DNA from: Magnetococcales bacterium
Lineage (GTDB): Bacteria > Pseudomonadota > Magnetococcia > Magnetococcales > UBA8363
Length of the DNA stretch: 63,483 nt
Direction: 5' to 3'
NCBI GenBank assembly: GCA_002753515.1
Contig: PEAK01000020.1
Coordinates: 1 to 63,483 of the forward strand
This document shows positions 8,636 through 17,297 of the stretch, piece by piece. A program made the translations under genes and the position numbers. Under the pieces are notes generated by a model that saw only the letters and a program-made list of their open reading frames with translations, had not been told where the DNA came from and searched no databases. Every line of letters begins with the position of its first letter. Position 1 is the stretch's first letter.

Positions 8636-9265
8636 TCATGTTTTTGAAGTCTGCAATCGGGCTGTCAGGAATGCGGTGATCACATGGGCGACAATCAGAT
8701 GGCCATCTTCAACCGGGCCATATTCCCCTTTTATGGTTGGGATTCTGAGAACGTGATCCGCCATATCTTTCAACAGACCGCCGTCAAAACCAACCAGGGC
8801 GATGACGATACCCTTTCTTTCCCGGGCCAACTGTGCCGCCTTGACCACGTTGGGACTATTGCCACTTGCCGAAATGACCACCAGGACATCGTTTTCTTGG
8901 AACAGGAATGCCATTTGGTTGGTGAATATGGCATCGAAGCCATAATCATTTCCTGCGGCGGTCACGTAGGCGGTATTGTCGGTCAAACTCAAGACGCGAA
9001 ATCCCTCTTTTCCAGCCTTTCTTCCCACCTCAGCCACATCCTGGCAAAAATGCGATGCTGTTGCGGCACTGCCACCGTTTCCGGCGAAAAACAGTGTTTT
9101 TTGGTCTGTTCTGGCGCGGAGAAAGATTTCCCCGACCGCAGTTAATTGTTCCAGATCAACACCTTTGAGGCATTTGCCCAGATACTCGGCATATCCGTTA
9201 AAAAAACCGGCCAGGCCAAAAGAGCCTGTTTTAAGAGAACCCATGAGAGTTTCCAGATTTGCCAT
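8636..9265 (-). CDS. SIS-domain phosphosugar isomerase (GmhA-like)
   Basis: 209 residues from the ATG giving MANLETLMG, chosen because GGAG lies 8 nt upstream; a frame 28 codons longer has no such support. The single SIS fold shows FAGNGGSAATASHFCQD (sugar-phosphate-binding loop), VISASGNSPNVVKA and a C-terminal EDGHLIVAHVI helix, all typical of sedoheptulose-7-phosphate isomerase GmhA and relatives such as DiaA. Family knowledge suggests conversion of sedoheptulose-7-P to D-glycero-D-manno-heptose-7-P for LPS or S-layer heptose; here it sits within a glycan cluster, which supports a sugar role. No other heptose gene is in the window. Confidence 0.82.
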   Translation of the reverse strand: MANLETLMGSLKTGSFGLAGFFNGYAEYLGKCLKGVDLEQLTAVGEIFLRARTDQKTLFFAGNGGSAATASHFCQDVAEVGRKAGKEGFRVLSLTDNTAYVTAAGNDYGFDAIFTNQMAFLFQENDVLVVISASGNSPNVVKAAQLARERKGIVIALVGFDGGLLKDMADHVLRIPTIKGEYGPVEDGHLIVAHVITAFLTARLQTSKT

Positions 9266-9352
9266 GTGGGCAACTCCAAATCCCCAGCTTCGCCAAACGG
9301 CACATATTACACCCGGGTAACTCTTTGATCCTAGAGGAGCCAGCGGCATTAT

Positions 9353-11551
9353 TCAAGGTTCTGGCCGGCTACGGGAAAAAAAGTTTCGATAGGGGGGCCA
9401 ATAGTCCAGGACAATTTCATGGTTACCCTTGTCCAGACGAATGCCTTGGAACAGATGATCAACGGGAACGATGCGCTCCTCTTTGCCATCGACCCAAACA
9501 CGCCAATAAGGGTCATAAACATCTGTCAGAACTACCAAACTTGGGAATGTGGCTTTGGTTTTCAGTCGTATTTTGTCGGGGCGCACACGCTGATACGTGA
9601 CTTCCCCACCGTGCCACTCTGGGGGCGGGTTTTCAAGACCAACATCGGCGTGAGACGCATCAAGAAAGGCCGTCTGGCGTAACTCTTCTGGGGATGCCTG
9701 AGCCAAAGCGCTGAGCAAGTGCGTGTCATCCGAGAATATCCGCGCCGATCCCACCATGAAAACACGCGGGAATACAGCCCTGTTTTCATAGAGGTAGATG
9801 GCATGCTGGGGTGCTTTCCCCAGAATGGTCTGAACAATCATGTCTCGATGACGCAATTGATGCCACTCTTTTTGCGCGATCAATTCCTGGGTCGGTTCAT
9901 GAATCAGCCGCAGATCGGGATGTGTCAACGGCCATTTGGAGATGAGATAGCGGATGTTGAATAGGGAGAGAAGCTTAAGATTATACAAGCTTGCCAGATC
10001 GATGGGAGTATCGGAATGACGATCAAAACCATCGGGAAAGAATAGATACTGCCATTTGTTGATCCGGTAGACAATGGTCGGATCCCTCTCCAGGACGCCC
10101 GCGAGGACAAGCTGCCAAAAGCGGAACAATCGTGCCGAATGCATGCGGTAGTAGCCATCAGCGGTATCCAAACCATAAGAAAAGGCCATGCCGGGATACA
10201 GCCAATCCCCCGAGGCGGAACGTATCGTCGGTTGGTGAGCCCCCACCGTGGCAACGCGAAATGGTTCCCCATCCCGGGCATTGTGTGCCAGTTGTTTTAA
10301 AATGGGATTGTCAAAATGGATGGCATAATTGTCCATATACATCCGGCGCGCCAAATTGACGGTCAGGTGATACCAGTGCCACAAGGGGACGATTATGATT
10401 CCTGCGGCAACGAGACGGTGTAGATGTCGAGCCGCATCGGGAGTTATCCAATCCGACAATGGATAGTCTCCCGCCAAGAGACCCTGGCGTATTCTGTGGA
10501 GACCCGCCGCAGCCAGAAGGACGCTGGCCAGTAAGGTGAACTGGTCAAAATCCATCAGGTTGCCGCGTGAGGACGGCAACCAGTTACTGGCCAGATTTTG
10601 AAAGAGGAACAACAGTCGGGCACCCAGACCCGATATCAGAAATATACCGAGCAACCTCCAGGACAGGGTTCGGTTGTTTTTAGAAAAGAACAAACCTCCA
10701 ATCCCCAACACAAGACATCCTGAATTATTTATAAGATCCCGTGCAACAAAACCATCAGCCAATGCGTGTAGTGTGTCGCCCCAACCCATCGGAGTATGAG
10801 CGGTTACCAGGGTACGTGCCGATTCTGGTGCATAGACCACCAACGCCCAGGCAACAGGGGCTTCGGCCAACACGGCACCCGCAATGAAACATAAGAAGAA
10901 TGGCCATACTTGAACAATGGAACGCTTTCCGACCAGCAAAAACCAAATGGGAAGGGCTGCCAGAATGAAGACGGTGTACAACGCCGAGGAAGCCACCATG
11001 CCGACAAAAATTCCCAACAAGCTACAGGCCACCAGGGCCAACACTTGGGATTTTATGGCGAGGAATCGCCCAAAGGCAAAGAGGAACAGGGGGGTTCCGG
11101 GGGCACCGAGACAGTCGAACAGGGTCCAATCGGTCACATCCCAACGATTGAGAGAAAAGGCCAATCCAGCAAAAACGCTGGCCCCGGATTCCATCCCCAA
11201 GTGGTCGCGGCACAGGCGAAAGGTGAACCAAGCGGCGACAAAGCGCTGTAACCACATGACAAAGCCATAGGCCAACCAGGGGGGCAATAAAAAATAGGGG
11301 GGGCCGTTCATAAGAAAACTGTCGGCCAGGGGCAACATCCATGAAGGCAGGCCACCGCTGAAATGTGGCTGCCACCAGGTTATCCCATAGGTTAAGAAAT
11401 CTCGTGCGGCAGCGATTCGATATGGAAGATTAAAGTCGGCGGTATCTTGAATACGCAGATAGGAGTGCGGACCCAGGATCCAATAAATGGCCGAAATAAG
11501 CAGAGACCAGATGAACCAGAACACTAGCCAGCGCGTGTGCCCGGCTTTCAT
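9353..11551 (-). CDS. Large YfhO-like membrane protein
   Basis: 732 residues. An N-terminal membrane domain of about 12 segments carries an early loop (DTADFNLPYRIAAARDF, then WWQPHFSGGLPSW) like those of GT-C enzymes. The C-terminal ~330 residues form a periplasmic domain ending in a YfhO-type strand pattern (LTDVYDPYWRVWVDG and GIRLDKGNHEIVLDYWP). YfhO proteins are implicated in glycosylation of lipoteichoic acid or lipids in Firmicutes; the role here is inferred as outer-face sugar transfer. Its ATG overlaps the stop of the upstream methyltransferase by 4 bp (11548-11551), implying coupling. Confidence 0.75.
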   Translation of the reverse strand: MKAGHTRWLVFWFIWSLLISAIYWILGPHSYLRIQDTADFNLPYRIAAARDFLTYGITWWQPHFSGGLPSWMLPLADSFLMNGPPYFLLPPWLAYGFVMWLQRFVAAWFTFRLCRDHLGMESGASVFAGLAFSLNRWDVTDWTLFDCLGAPGTPLFLFAFGRFLAIKSQVLALVACSLLGIFVGMVASSALYTVFILAALPIWFLLVGKRSIVQVWPFFLCFIAGAVLAEAPVAWALVVYAPESARTLVTAHTPMGWGDTLHALADGFVARDLINNSGCLVLGIGGLFFSKNNRTLSWRLLGIFLISGLGARLLFLFQNLASNWLPSSRGNLMDFDQFTLLASVLLAAAGLHRIRQGLLAGDYPLSDWITPDAARHLHRLVAAGIIIVPLWHWYHLTVNLARRMYMDNYAIHFDNPILKQLAHNARDGEPFRVATVGAHQPTIRSASGDWLYPGMAFSYGLDTADGYYRMHSARLFRFWQLVLAGVLERDPTIVYRINKWQYLFFPDGFDRHSDTPIDLASLYNLKLLSLFNIRYLISKWPLTHPDLRLIHEPTQELIAQKEWHQLRHRDMIVQTILGKAPQHAIYLYENRAVFPRVFMVGSARIFSDDTHLLSALAQASPEELRQTAFLDASHADVGLENPPPEWHGGEVTYQRVRPDKIRLKTKATFPSLVVLTDVYDPYWRVWVDGKEERIVPVDHLFQGIRLDKGNHEIVLDYWPPYRNFFSRSRPEP

Positions 11552-12321
11552 GCGTGGTCGAAGGCGGCACCCTTACGCACCGCCCATACGGCTTTACTGC
11601 GCAACATCGATGGTAGATAGCGCTCCAAGGTTTGCACAAACCTGAGTATGGGGCCTGGGAAAAAACGATAGGCAAAACTGGGGAACAACAGGATGCGATC
11701 CATCCCATCGATTGTAAGACCCAGTTCTGCCAGAACGCGATGCACCTGCGTTTCATTGTGGCTCCAGATGCGACCGCCAAAAGGTTTTTGCAACCACCCC
11801 AACCAGGAACGGGGTGTCCAGCGCAGGGTATCGAATACCACCAATCCTCCCGGTTGGGTGATACGGGTTAATTCCTGGAGCAGTGGCAGTAACTCCTCGT
11901 GATGAAAGGTGAACCGCAGGCTTACAACCGCCGCAAAGGTGTTATCGGGAAAATGGGTGGCAAAGGCGTCCTGACGACTCAGGGTCAATTGGGGGCCGCA
12001 TCGTTTGGCAGAGGCTTCCAACATGGCCGGGGAAAAGTCGGCCCCGGCAACGGCAGTAAACCCTTGTTGCAATAAAGAGTGTGCCAAGCGCCCGGTACCT
12101 ACCGGCATATCAAGAATTTTTTCATGTGGTTGCAGGAAATTCAGCCAAAAGAGGGCACGTCCTTGTTCGCACTGATCGACATACCGACCACCTGCGGAGC
12201 GAAAACGCCAATCGTCGTAGCCGGCAACCACATCCGACTGGCTGTAATAATTTTGTTTGACTGTTCGAGAACCAGGCACAACACCCCCTGCCCCGTGATT
12301 GTATCGCCGTGAAGGGACCAT
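11548..12321 (-). CDS. Class I SAM-dependent methyltransferase
   Basis: About 257 residues from the ATG giving MVPSRRYNHG; a GGGG run lies about 8 nt upstream. The open frame extends 54 codons further, but that stretch is unlike the family. The Rossmann fold is evident: ILDMPVGTGRLAHSL (SAM-binding motif I), GADFSPAMLEASAKR (motif II), DAFATHFPDNTFAAVVSLRFTFH (motifs III/IV) and LTRITQPGGLVVFD (motif V). Its substrate is unknown; the next gene is YfhO-like, with a 4-bp overlap, suggesting methylation of a lipid or glycan intermediate. It is the first gene of the minus-strand glycan cluster. Confidence 0.8.
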   Translation of the reverse strand: MVPSRRYNHGAGGVVPGSRTVKQNYYSQSDVVAGYDDWRFRSAGGRYVDQCEQGRALFWLNFLQPHEKILDMPVGTGRLAHSLLQQGFTAVAGADFSPAMLEASAKRCGPQLTLSRQDAFATHFPDNTFAAVVSLRFTFHHEELLPLLQELTRITQPGGLVVFDTLRWTPRSWLGWLQKPFGGRIWSHNETQVHRVLAELGLTIDGMDRILLFPSFAYRFFPGPILRFVQTLERYLPSMLRSKAVWAVRKGAAFDHA

Positions 12322-12634
12322 CAATCCGACCCCTTGTAACAAATTCGAGCCCTCCCTGTCCATCTTTAGAGTGGGTTGCGTGCATTGATCCCCTTGCCAC
12401 GGGGGTGGTGTTTCAATTATTAGGACAAAAATAGTCCGCGATTGTGGAACTCTTTTTGCCGGCCGGTTGTCTAAACATGGCAAGGGCTCAAAGGGATTGT
12501 CGGCTCACGGATATCACCGCAAAAGGCCAGCAATACGAAGTGTACCGACCTGGACTGGCTTGAGGATTCAGAATAACCATTTCAGGTTGCTTTACAGAGT
12601 CATAAACGCATCAATTGACATGGGAGATCAGCAC

Positions 12635-12811
12635 ATGAAATCTCATTTTTCCCAAGGTGCAGTCCGCCCCTCATCTCGAAAGGACTGGAAAAACCAACGC
12701 AACAACGTCCAACCCATTGCAAACGCCGAACATGTTCGACGCGCCAGAAAAGACCGATTGGATCAGGAAATTTTTGAGCACCACCTGATGGGATTCGGGG
12801 CGGGGGGATGA
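12635..12811 (+). CDS. Possible small basic protein
   Basis: A 58-residue frame (MKSHFSQGAVRP...) with GGAG 9 nt upstream of the ATG. It is rich in Arg, Lys, Asn and Gln, with an amphipathic stretch (ARKDRLDQEIFEHH) and no recognisable family. It lies in the 600-bp gap between the divergent methyltransferase and Rrf2 genes; the rest of that gap (12322-12634 and 12812-12927) shows nothing else. Could be chance. Confidence 0.35.
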   Translation: MKSHFSQGAVRPSSRKDWKNQRNNVQPIANAEHVRRARKDRLDQEIFEHHLMGFGAGG

Positions 12812-12927
12812 TCGGCTTGAAATCCTCAAGACGGAATCCTTGGGGCCGGGAACATCCATCCCTATGGCTGTTCCCGGTATACTAAACTTAAAGACTGGCA
12901 AACATCACTGCCATAATGGAGAAAGCT

Positions 12928-13512
12928 GTGTTCAGGATTGGCATGTTAACGGACTACGGAACGTTGCTTATGACGCATATTGCTTCAAGATCAGGGGAAT
13001 GGCTCAGCGCTGCGGATCTTGCGACAGCGTTGGACATGCCTCGGCATACGGTTGCCAAAGTTTTAAAAATCCTGCACGGCAATGGGCTCCTGGAATCGCG
13101 ACGCGGTAAGCAGGGCGGTTACCGATTGGCACGATCTCCCAAAGAAATTTCCGTCATGGCTATTTTTGAGGCTTTTGAGGGTCAGTTGCATGTGACCGAA
13201 TGTTCGCTTCCTACAGAACCGTGTCTGTTTTCTTCAAAGTGTCACATGGCACGACACTGGCGCATCGTCAATGAAGCCATCCGCCGCACGCTTGAAGACA
13301 TTTCTCTCGAATTTCTCCTTAATCCGGAACCTGTTGGCTGGGTTGGTTTTGTCGGTCGCGCCACCAATCTGGAACAGGATTGGAGCCGAAGAGCCTATTC
13401 CCCAAAACCAGGTTTAACCTGTTCCAGCGAAAATTACGGGCAGCAATCCGGAAAAGAACCGGATCACACTATTGATAAAAAATTTGAAGGTCATTCTGCA
13501 TTGGCTTCATAA
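12928..13512 (+). CDS. Rrf2-family [Fe-S]-type transcriptional regulator
   Basis: 194 residues from GTG, with GGAG six nt upstream; the ATG four codons earlier lacks such a site and overruns the family start (LTxYGxxLM). Residues 1-70 form the winged helix-turn-helix (LSAADLATALDMPRHTVAKVLKIL, then SRRGKQGGYRLAR). Three cysteines (C92, C99, C105) sit where IscR/Rrf2 proteins bind a [2Fe-2S] cluster. It probably senses Fe-S or redox state and controls the convergent SUF operon, itself, or both; such pairing is common (SUF-associated Rrf2 regulators). The C-terminal ~60 residues are an unusual extension. Followed by rubredoxin 46 bp downstream. Confidence 0.88.
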   Translation: MFRIGMLTDYGTLLMTHIASRSGEWLSAADLATALDMPRHTVAKVLKILHGNGLLESRRGKQGGYRLARSPKEISVMAIFEAFEGQLHVTECSLPTEPCLFSSKCHMARHWRIVNEAIRRTLEDISLEFLLNPEPVGWVGFVGRATNLEQDWSRRAYSPKPGLTCSSENYGQQSGKEPDHTIDKKFEGHSALAS

Positions 13513-13558
13513 TATTATATCCAAAGATATTATACGGCAATACTGAATGGAGGTTACC

Positions 13559-13729
13559 ATGAAAGTCTACATGTGCATGGTTTGTGGATTTGAATACAGC
13601 GAGAAGGATGGATTACCGGACCATGGGATTGCTCCAGGAACACGCTGGGAAGACATACCGGATGACTGGTGCTGTCCCGATTGCGGCGCGGGCAAGGACA
13701 GTTTTTCAAAGGTTGAATATAAGCCATGA
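13559..13729 (+). CDS. Rubredoxin
   Basis: 56 residues, the standard rubredoxin size. The start has GGAGG 5 nt upstream. The FeS4 site is formed by CMVCG (C6, C9) and CPDCG (C39, C42); conserved YxxxxG, GIAPGT and WxxIPxxW segments are present. A small cytoplasmic electron carrier, often serving oxidative-stress or superoxide/peroxide-reducing enzymes. It lies between the Rrf2 regulator and a small XRE protein in the same direction, suggesting one transcript linked to Fe-S and redox stress. Confidence 0.96.
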   Translation: MKVYMCMVCGFEYSEKDGLPDHGIAPGTRWEDIPDDWCCPDCGAGKDSFSKVEYKP

Positions 13730-13748
13730 CAGGGAAAGGGAGGTTACC

Positions 13749-13979
13749 ATGAACCACGACCTGAACGAACGCATCCGCCAAGCCAGACGTTATGCTGGCC
13801 TTTCAACAAGTGAACTTTCGGACAAGATACACATGTTTACCAGTGAAGTGGATCATCTGGATACAGGGCGGTCGCATCTGCCCGAAAAGATTGTTGCCAT
13901 TGCATCATTATGTGGTGTCGATGGCGTCTGGCTGAACTCCGGCTACGGCGAGATGATCCATCCTTCGACACGGATGTGA
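13749..13979 (+). CDS. Small XRE-family helix-turn-helix protein
   Basis: 76 residues. Residues 5-60 resemble the Cro/C1 HTH (LNERIRQARRYAGLSTSELSDKI, followed by a recognition helix in an unusual context MFTSEVDHLDTGRSHLPE). It begins 19 nt after the rubredoxin stop behind GGGAGG; the 15-nt leader GGAGGTTACCATGAA is identical to that of the rubredoxin gene. Likely a DNA-binding regulator in the rrf2-rubredoxin transcript; target unknown. Followed by a strong terminator. Confidence 0.75.
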   Translation: MNHDLNERIRQARRYAGLSTSELSDKIHMFTSEVDHLDTGRSHLPEKIVAIASLCGVDGVWLNSGYGEMIHPSTRM

Positions 13980-14053
13980 AAGGACGGGTTTGACGAAGGT
14001 ATTGCGGTTGGAACTTGATCTTTCACGTTGTGAGATCAAGAGCATTATTGGAT

Positions 14054-14110
14054 CAAGTCGTTCAACATCCGGGATTGTTCGGAGATTGAACGACTTGACC
14101 TGTTTTTTTT
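14054..14110 (+). terminator. Rho-independent terminator of the rrf2-rubredoxin-xre unit
   Basis: A perfect 12-bp stem (CAAGTCGTTCAA at 14054-14065 with TTGAACGACTTG at 14086-14097) is followed by ACCTG and eight T residues (14103-14110). The T-run abuts the stop codon of the convergent Rieske gene, so it separates the two converging units. Confidence 0.85.
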
Positions 14111-14417
14111 AGTGTTGGACTTGAATCATGCCGTGACTGACGCGAACGGGGACCACGTTGATATCTTCATAGGCCGGCGGGGAAAGAACCGCTCCCGTTT
14201 TAAGATCAAATCGAGCGCCGTGCCGGGGACAAATGATTGCCCCGCCTTCCATGTCACCATCGGACAAATGATCACCGTCATGGGAGCAACAATCTTCCAA
14301 ACCGTAAAAAACACCACCCAGATTGACGATAAGCACCTCCAAACCATCCACGATGAGGGGTTTCAGGGTACCCGGGGGACACGCCACCTCTGGAAGCACA
14401 TCCATCCATTCTTTCAT
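14109..14417 (-). CDS. Rieske-type [2Fe-2S] ferredoxin of the SUF operon
   Basis: 102 residues from the ATG giving MKEWMDVLP, with GGAG 9 nt upstream. The Rieske cluster ligands are CxH (C44, H46) and CxxH (C63, H66), followed by GARFDLKTG, matching NirD/dioxygenase-ferredoxin-type domains. It is the last gene of the SUF operon, 35 bp after sufT. A stand-alone Rieske protein in this position suggests an electron donor for cluster assembly or a carrier protein; its partner is unknown. Confidence 0.9.
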   Translation of the reverse strand: MKEWMDVLPEVACPPGTLKPLIVDGLEVLIVNLGGVFYGLEDCCSHDGDHLSDGDMEGGAIICPRHGARFDLKTGAVLSPPAYEDINVVPVRVSHGMIQVQH

Positions 14418-14452
14418 GATCGTTATCTCCACCGTTCCTAAAGGTTACCATC

Positions 14453-14767
14453 TCATAACATTTCCATCTGCCATCGTCCGTTCTCAGTCATCTTGGCCCA
14501 GCTCCAGGGGGGATCCCAGCGAAGCTCGACGGCAACGCCAGTCACGCCTTCAACGTGAGAGACGGCTTCCTTGACCATATCGGGCAAAGATTGCGCTACC
14601 GGGCATCCCGGAGCCGTCAAGGTCATGCCCACCGTGACCAGACCCTGCGGCGTGGCATCCAGGTCATACACCAATCCCAGGTCATAAATGTTGACGGGCA
14701 CTTCAGGGTCCACAACCGTGGACAAAGCTCTTATGATGCCCTCACGAAATTTTCCAACGGGCTCCAT
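14453..14767 (-). CDS. sufT: SufT / MIP18-family (DUF59) Fe-S maturation factor
   Basis: 104 residues. The MIP18/DUF59 fold is plain: STVVDPEVPVNIYDLGLVYD and MTLTAPGCPVAQSLPDMV with the conserved reactive Cys, then VELRWDPPWSWAKMTENGR. SufT proteins assist loading of Fe-S clusters into client proteins and commonly follow SUF genes. It starts 10 nt after sufU. Confidence 0.92.
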   Translation of the reverse strand: MEPVGKFREGIIRALSTVVDPEVPVNIYDLGLVYDLDATPQGLVTVGMTLTAPGCPVAQSLPDMVKEAVSHVEGVTGVAVELRWDPPWSWAKMTENGRWQMEML

Positions 14768-14777
14768 GGCACTCTCC

Positions 14778-15233
14778 TCATTCGGTACAAACGGGATTGG
14801 TATCTTCTTGAATGGCGGCGTGCAGGATATGCCAGCTCAGATTGGCACATTTGATTCGATCGGGGTGATCGAGAATACCGCCGAGAAGCTCCAATTTTCC
14901 CAGGATTTGATCTTTTTCACTGGAAGAGGATGCTTCACCGTGGAGAAAGGAGGTCATACGCCGGAACATGGCGTCCGCTTCCTTGAGAGTTTTCCCCTCC
15001 ACCGCTTCAACCATCATGGACGTGGAAGCGACGGAAACGGCACATCCGACCCCTTCAAAACCGGCACTTTTGATCACCCCATCCTCGGCACGCAAGTGAA
15101 CGGTGAATTCATCCCCGCACGTGGGATTGAAACCATATCCCTGTTTATTGGTATTCTGCGGCACCTGCATATAGTGAAAGGGATTGCGATTGTGATCGAG
15201 GATCATTTCCTCGAACAGTTCACGATCAGCTTT
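14778..15233 (-). CDS. sufU: SufU, zinc-dependent sulphur-transfer/scaffold protein
   Basis: 151 residues from the ATG giving MKADRELFEE, with GGGAG about 10 nt upstream. It shows the IscU-like fold with SufU features: NPTCGDEF (C40, D42), GVGCAVSVASTSMM (C65) and KCANLSW (C130), the four zinc ligands. A roughly 20-residue insert typical of SufU (SFLHGEASSSSEKDQ) is present. SufU receives sulphur from the cysteine desulfurase SufS for the SufBCD scaffold. Its start overlaps the sufD stop by 8 bp. No sufS lies beside it. Confidence 0.93.
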   Translation of the reverse strand, partial: KADRELFEEMILDHNRNPFHYMQVPQNTNKQGYGFNPTCGDEFTVHLRAEDGVIKSAGFEGVGCAVSVASTSMMVEAVEGKTLKEADAMFRRMTSFLHGEASSSSEKDQILGKLELLGGILDHPDRIKCANLSWHILHAAIQEDTNPVCTE

Positions 15234-16545
15234 CATGATGATATTCTCCCTTGTTGAAATGCTTTTCAATCCAGTTCTGGACCAGTTTCGGTGTTATCCG
15301 TTGCAACAACTCTTCCGCGAATCCCTGAATCAGTAGATTACGGGCCGTGGAAGCATCCAATCCGCGACTTTGCAAATAGAACAAAGCCTCGGGATCCAAA
15401 CTTCCCACAGTCGCTCCATGGCTGCACTGAACGGCATCGGAATTGATTTCCAGTTGTGGTTTGGTATCAATTTCCGCGGTATCGGATAAAAGCAGGTTGG
15501 TACTCAACTGGTTGGATTGTGTGTGGTGAACATGGGGGGGCACTGTGATAATGCCGTTGAATACGCCATGGGCATGGCCCGCCAAGATACCTTTATACAA
15601 CTGCTGCGACCGGGTGTTGGCGTGTGTGTGGTGAATGGAAGTATGAAAATCCATATGTTGGCGGCCATTGCCGATGAAGAGTCCGTCCAGGGAACATTCC
15701 GCCTGTTCCCCGGCCAATTGGACGTGGATTTCCTGACGCGTGCGTTCACCACCGAAGGAAAACAATTGGGAATCCAAACGGCTGTCACCTTTTTGCGTGG
15801 ATTCGACAGTTCCTACGTGCTGGGCGGAATGATTTTCTCCCAGGTGCAGCAGATGATGAACATGGGCATGATCGTGCAAGACAATCGTGCTATGGGCGTT
15901 GGTCATATGCGGGAAATGGCCGAGGGAGGCAAAACTTTCCACAATCCAGGCATGGGAATCGGCGCCAGCGACCACGATATTCCTGGGCAAAGTCATCATG
16001 GATTTTTTGGAGGTGGCTGTCAGGAAGAAAAGGTGTAACGGCCTTTCCAGACGCGTTCCAGGGGACAAATGGATATAAGCGCCGTCCGACCACAGGGCAT
16101 CATTGAGATGGGTGAATCCTTGATCAGAACCGGATTTCTTGTTTTTAAGATAGGGTTCGAGCATGTCTGGTGCCTCTTTGACCAGTTTTGCCATGCTTTC
16201 CACCCGAACGCCGTCGGGCAAATCATGCAAATCGGAGAGTGTTTGGGAAAACCAACCGTTGACGAATACCAGGCGGTAGACCCCCAGGGGGGCTATCAGA
16301 TAGGGCAGCAGATCCGATGGGTCCAATCCTTGGCAAGCGTGATTGTTAATGTGATAAATTTTCTGAGAAATGGCCTTGACCGGGGTGTATTTCCAGTTTT
16401 CCAACCGTTGCGAAGGAAAACCTTTATCCATAAAATGTTGCATTCCTTCCTGTCTGAGGCCACGTAAGGGCAAGGAGTCGTATCCAGGTAAACTTTTTTC
16501 CAATTCCGTAAAAAGATCCCGATAGAGTGTCACTGGCGTGTTCAT
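15226..16545 (-). CDS. sufD: SufD, Fe-S scaffold subunit
   Basis: 439 residues from [10 protein letters not shown], with GGAGG 7 nt upstream. It has the SufBD right-handed beta-helix core: LERPLHLFFLT, SLGHFPHMTN, then HHTHANTRSQQLYKGILAGHA and DTKPQLEINSDAVQCSHGAT with the functionally important His of SufD, and the C-terminal DPEALFYLQSRGL helices. Together with SufB and SufC it forms the SufBC2D scaffold that builds Fe-S clusters. Its start overlaps the sufC stop (ATGA), so translation is coupled. Confidence 0.95.
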   Translation of the reverse strand: MNTPVTLYRDLFTELEKSLPGYDSLPLRGLRQEGMQHFMDKGFPSQRLENWKYTPVKAISQKIYHINNHACQGLDPSDLLPYLIAPLGVYRLVFVNGWFSQTLSDLHDLPDGVRVESMAKLVKEAPDMLEPYLKNKKSGSDQGFTHLNDALWSDGAYIHLSPGTRLERPLHLFFLTATSKKSMMTLPRNIVVAGADSHAWIVESFASLGHFPHMTNAHSTIVLHDHAHVHHLLHLGENHSAQHVGTVESTQKGDSRLDSQLFSFGGERTRQEIHVQLAGEQAECSLDGLFIGNGRQHMDFHTSIHHTHANTRSQQLYKGILAGHAHGVFNGIITVPPHVHHTQSNQLSTNLLLSDTAEIDTKPQLEINSDAVQCSHGATVGSLDPEALFYLQSRGLDASTARNLLIQGFAEELLQRITPKLVQNWIEKHFNKGEYHHES

Positions 16546-17297
16546 GCGGCCACCTCCGACAACCATCCATACCCCTGCTCTTCCAATCGACCGGCCAGAT
16601 CCATGCCACCCGTCATGACAATTCTGCCCCCGATGAGAACATGTACTTTGTCTGGATGCACCTGCTCAAGCAAACGTGGGTAGTGGGTGATCAAGAGCAT
16701 GGATCGTAGATTATTACGCAGGGCATTGATCCCATTGGCAACATCGGTGAGTGCGTCGATATCCAATCCTGAGTCGATTTCGTCAAGAATGGCCAGGTTT
16801 GGCTCCAGGACCAGCATTTGCAGGAGTTCGTTACGTTTTTTCTCACCGCCAGAAAATCCAACGTTGATTGGTCGCAGCAACCAATCATCGGAGAGACCCA
16901 AATGTTTCGCCCGCTCCTGGAGGTGAGTGCGAAACGTCATGGCATCCATTTCCGGCAGATGACCGTAGCGCCGATGTGCATTGAATGCCTCTTTCAGCAG
17001 GCGGGCGTTACTGACTCCGGGAATTTCCACTGGATTTTGGAAGGCGAGGAATACGCCTGCCATGGCACGTTCTTCCGGACTGCGGACGATCAAATCTTCG
17101 CCCTGGTAGCGAATGGTTCCCGCGGTGATCTGGTAATCACCGCGTCCGACCAGGATGTTGGCCAAGGTACTTTTACCCGAGCCGTTGGGTCCCATGATGG
17201 CATGGATTTCACCCTCCCCCAGACGCAGATCCAAGCCGCGCAGGATGGGCTTGTTCATGACGGAAACCTGTAAATTTTGAATCTCCAATATGTTCAT
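16542..17297 (-). CDS. sufC: SufC, ABC-type ATPase of the SUF complex
   Basis: 251 residues, usual SufC length. Walker [10 protein letters not shown], signature [10 protein letters not shown] (SufC-specific), Walker [17 protein letters not shown] and the H-loop ITHYPRLL are intact. It drives conformational change in SufBC2D. Start and stop overlap sufB and sufD by 4 bp each (ATGA), showing tight coupling. Confidence 0.97.
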   Translation of the reverse strand: MNILEIQNLQVSVMNKPILRGLDLRLGEGEIHAIMGPNGSGKSTLANILVGRGDYQITAGTIRYQGEDLIVRSPEERAMAGVFLAFQNPVEIPGVSNARLLKEAFNAHRRYGHLPEMDAMTFRTHLQERAKHLGLSDDWLLRPINVGFSGGEKKRNELLQMLVLEPNLAILDEIDSGLDIDALTDVANGINALRNNLRSMLLITHYPRLLEQVHPDKVHVLIGGRIVMTGGMDLAGRLEEQGYGWLSEVAA

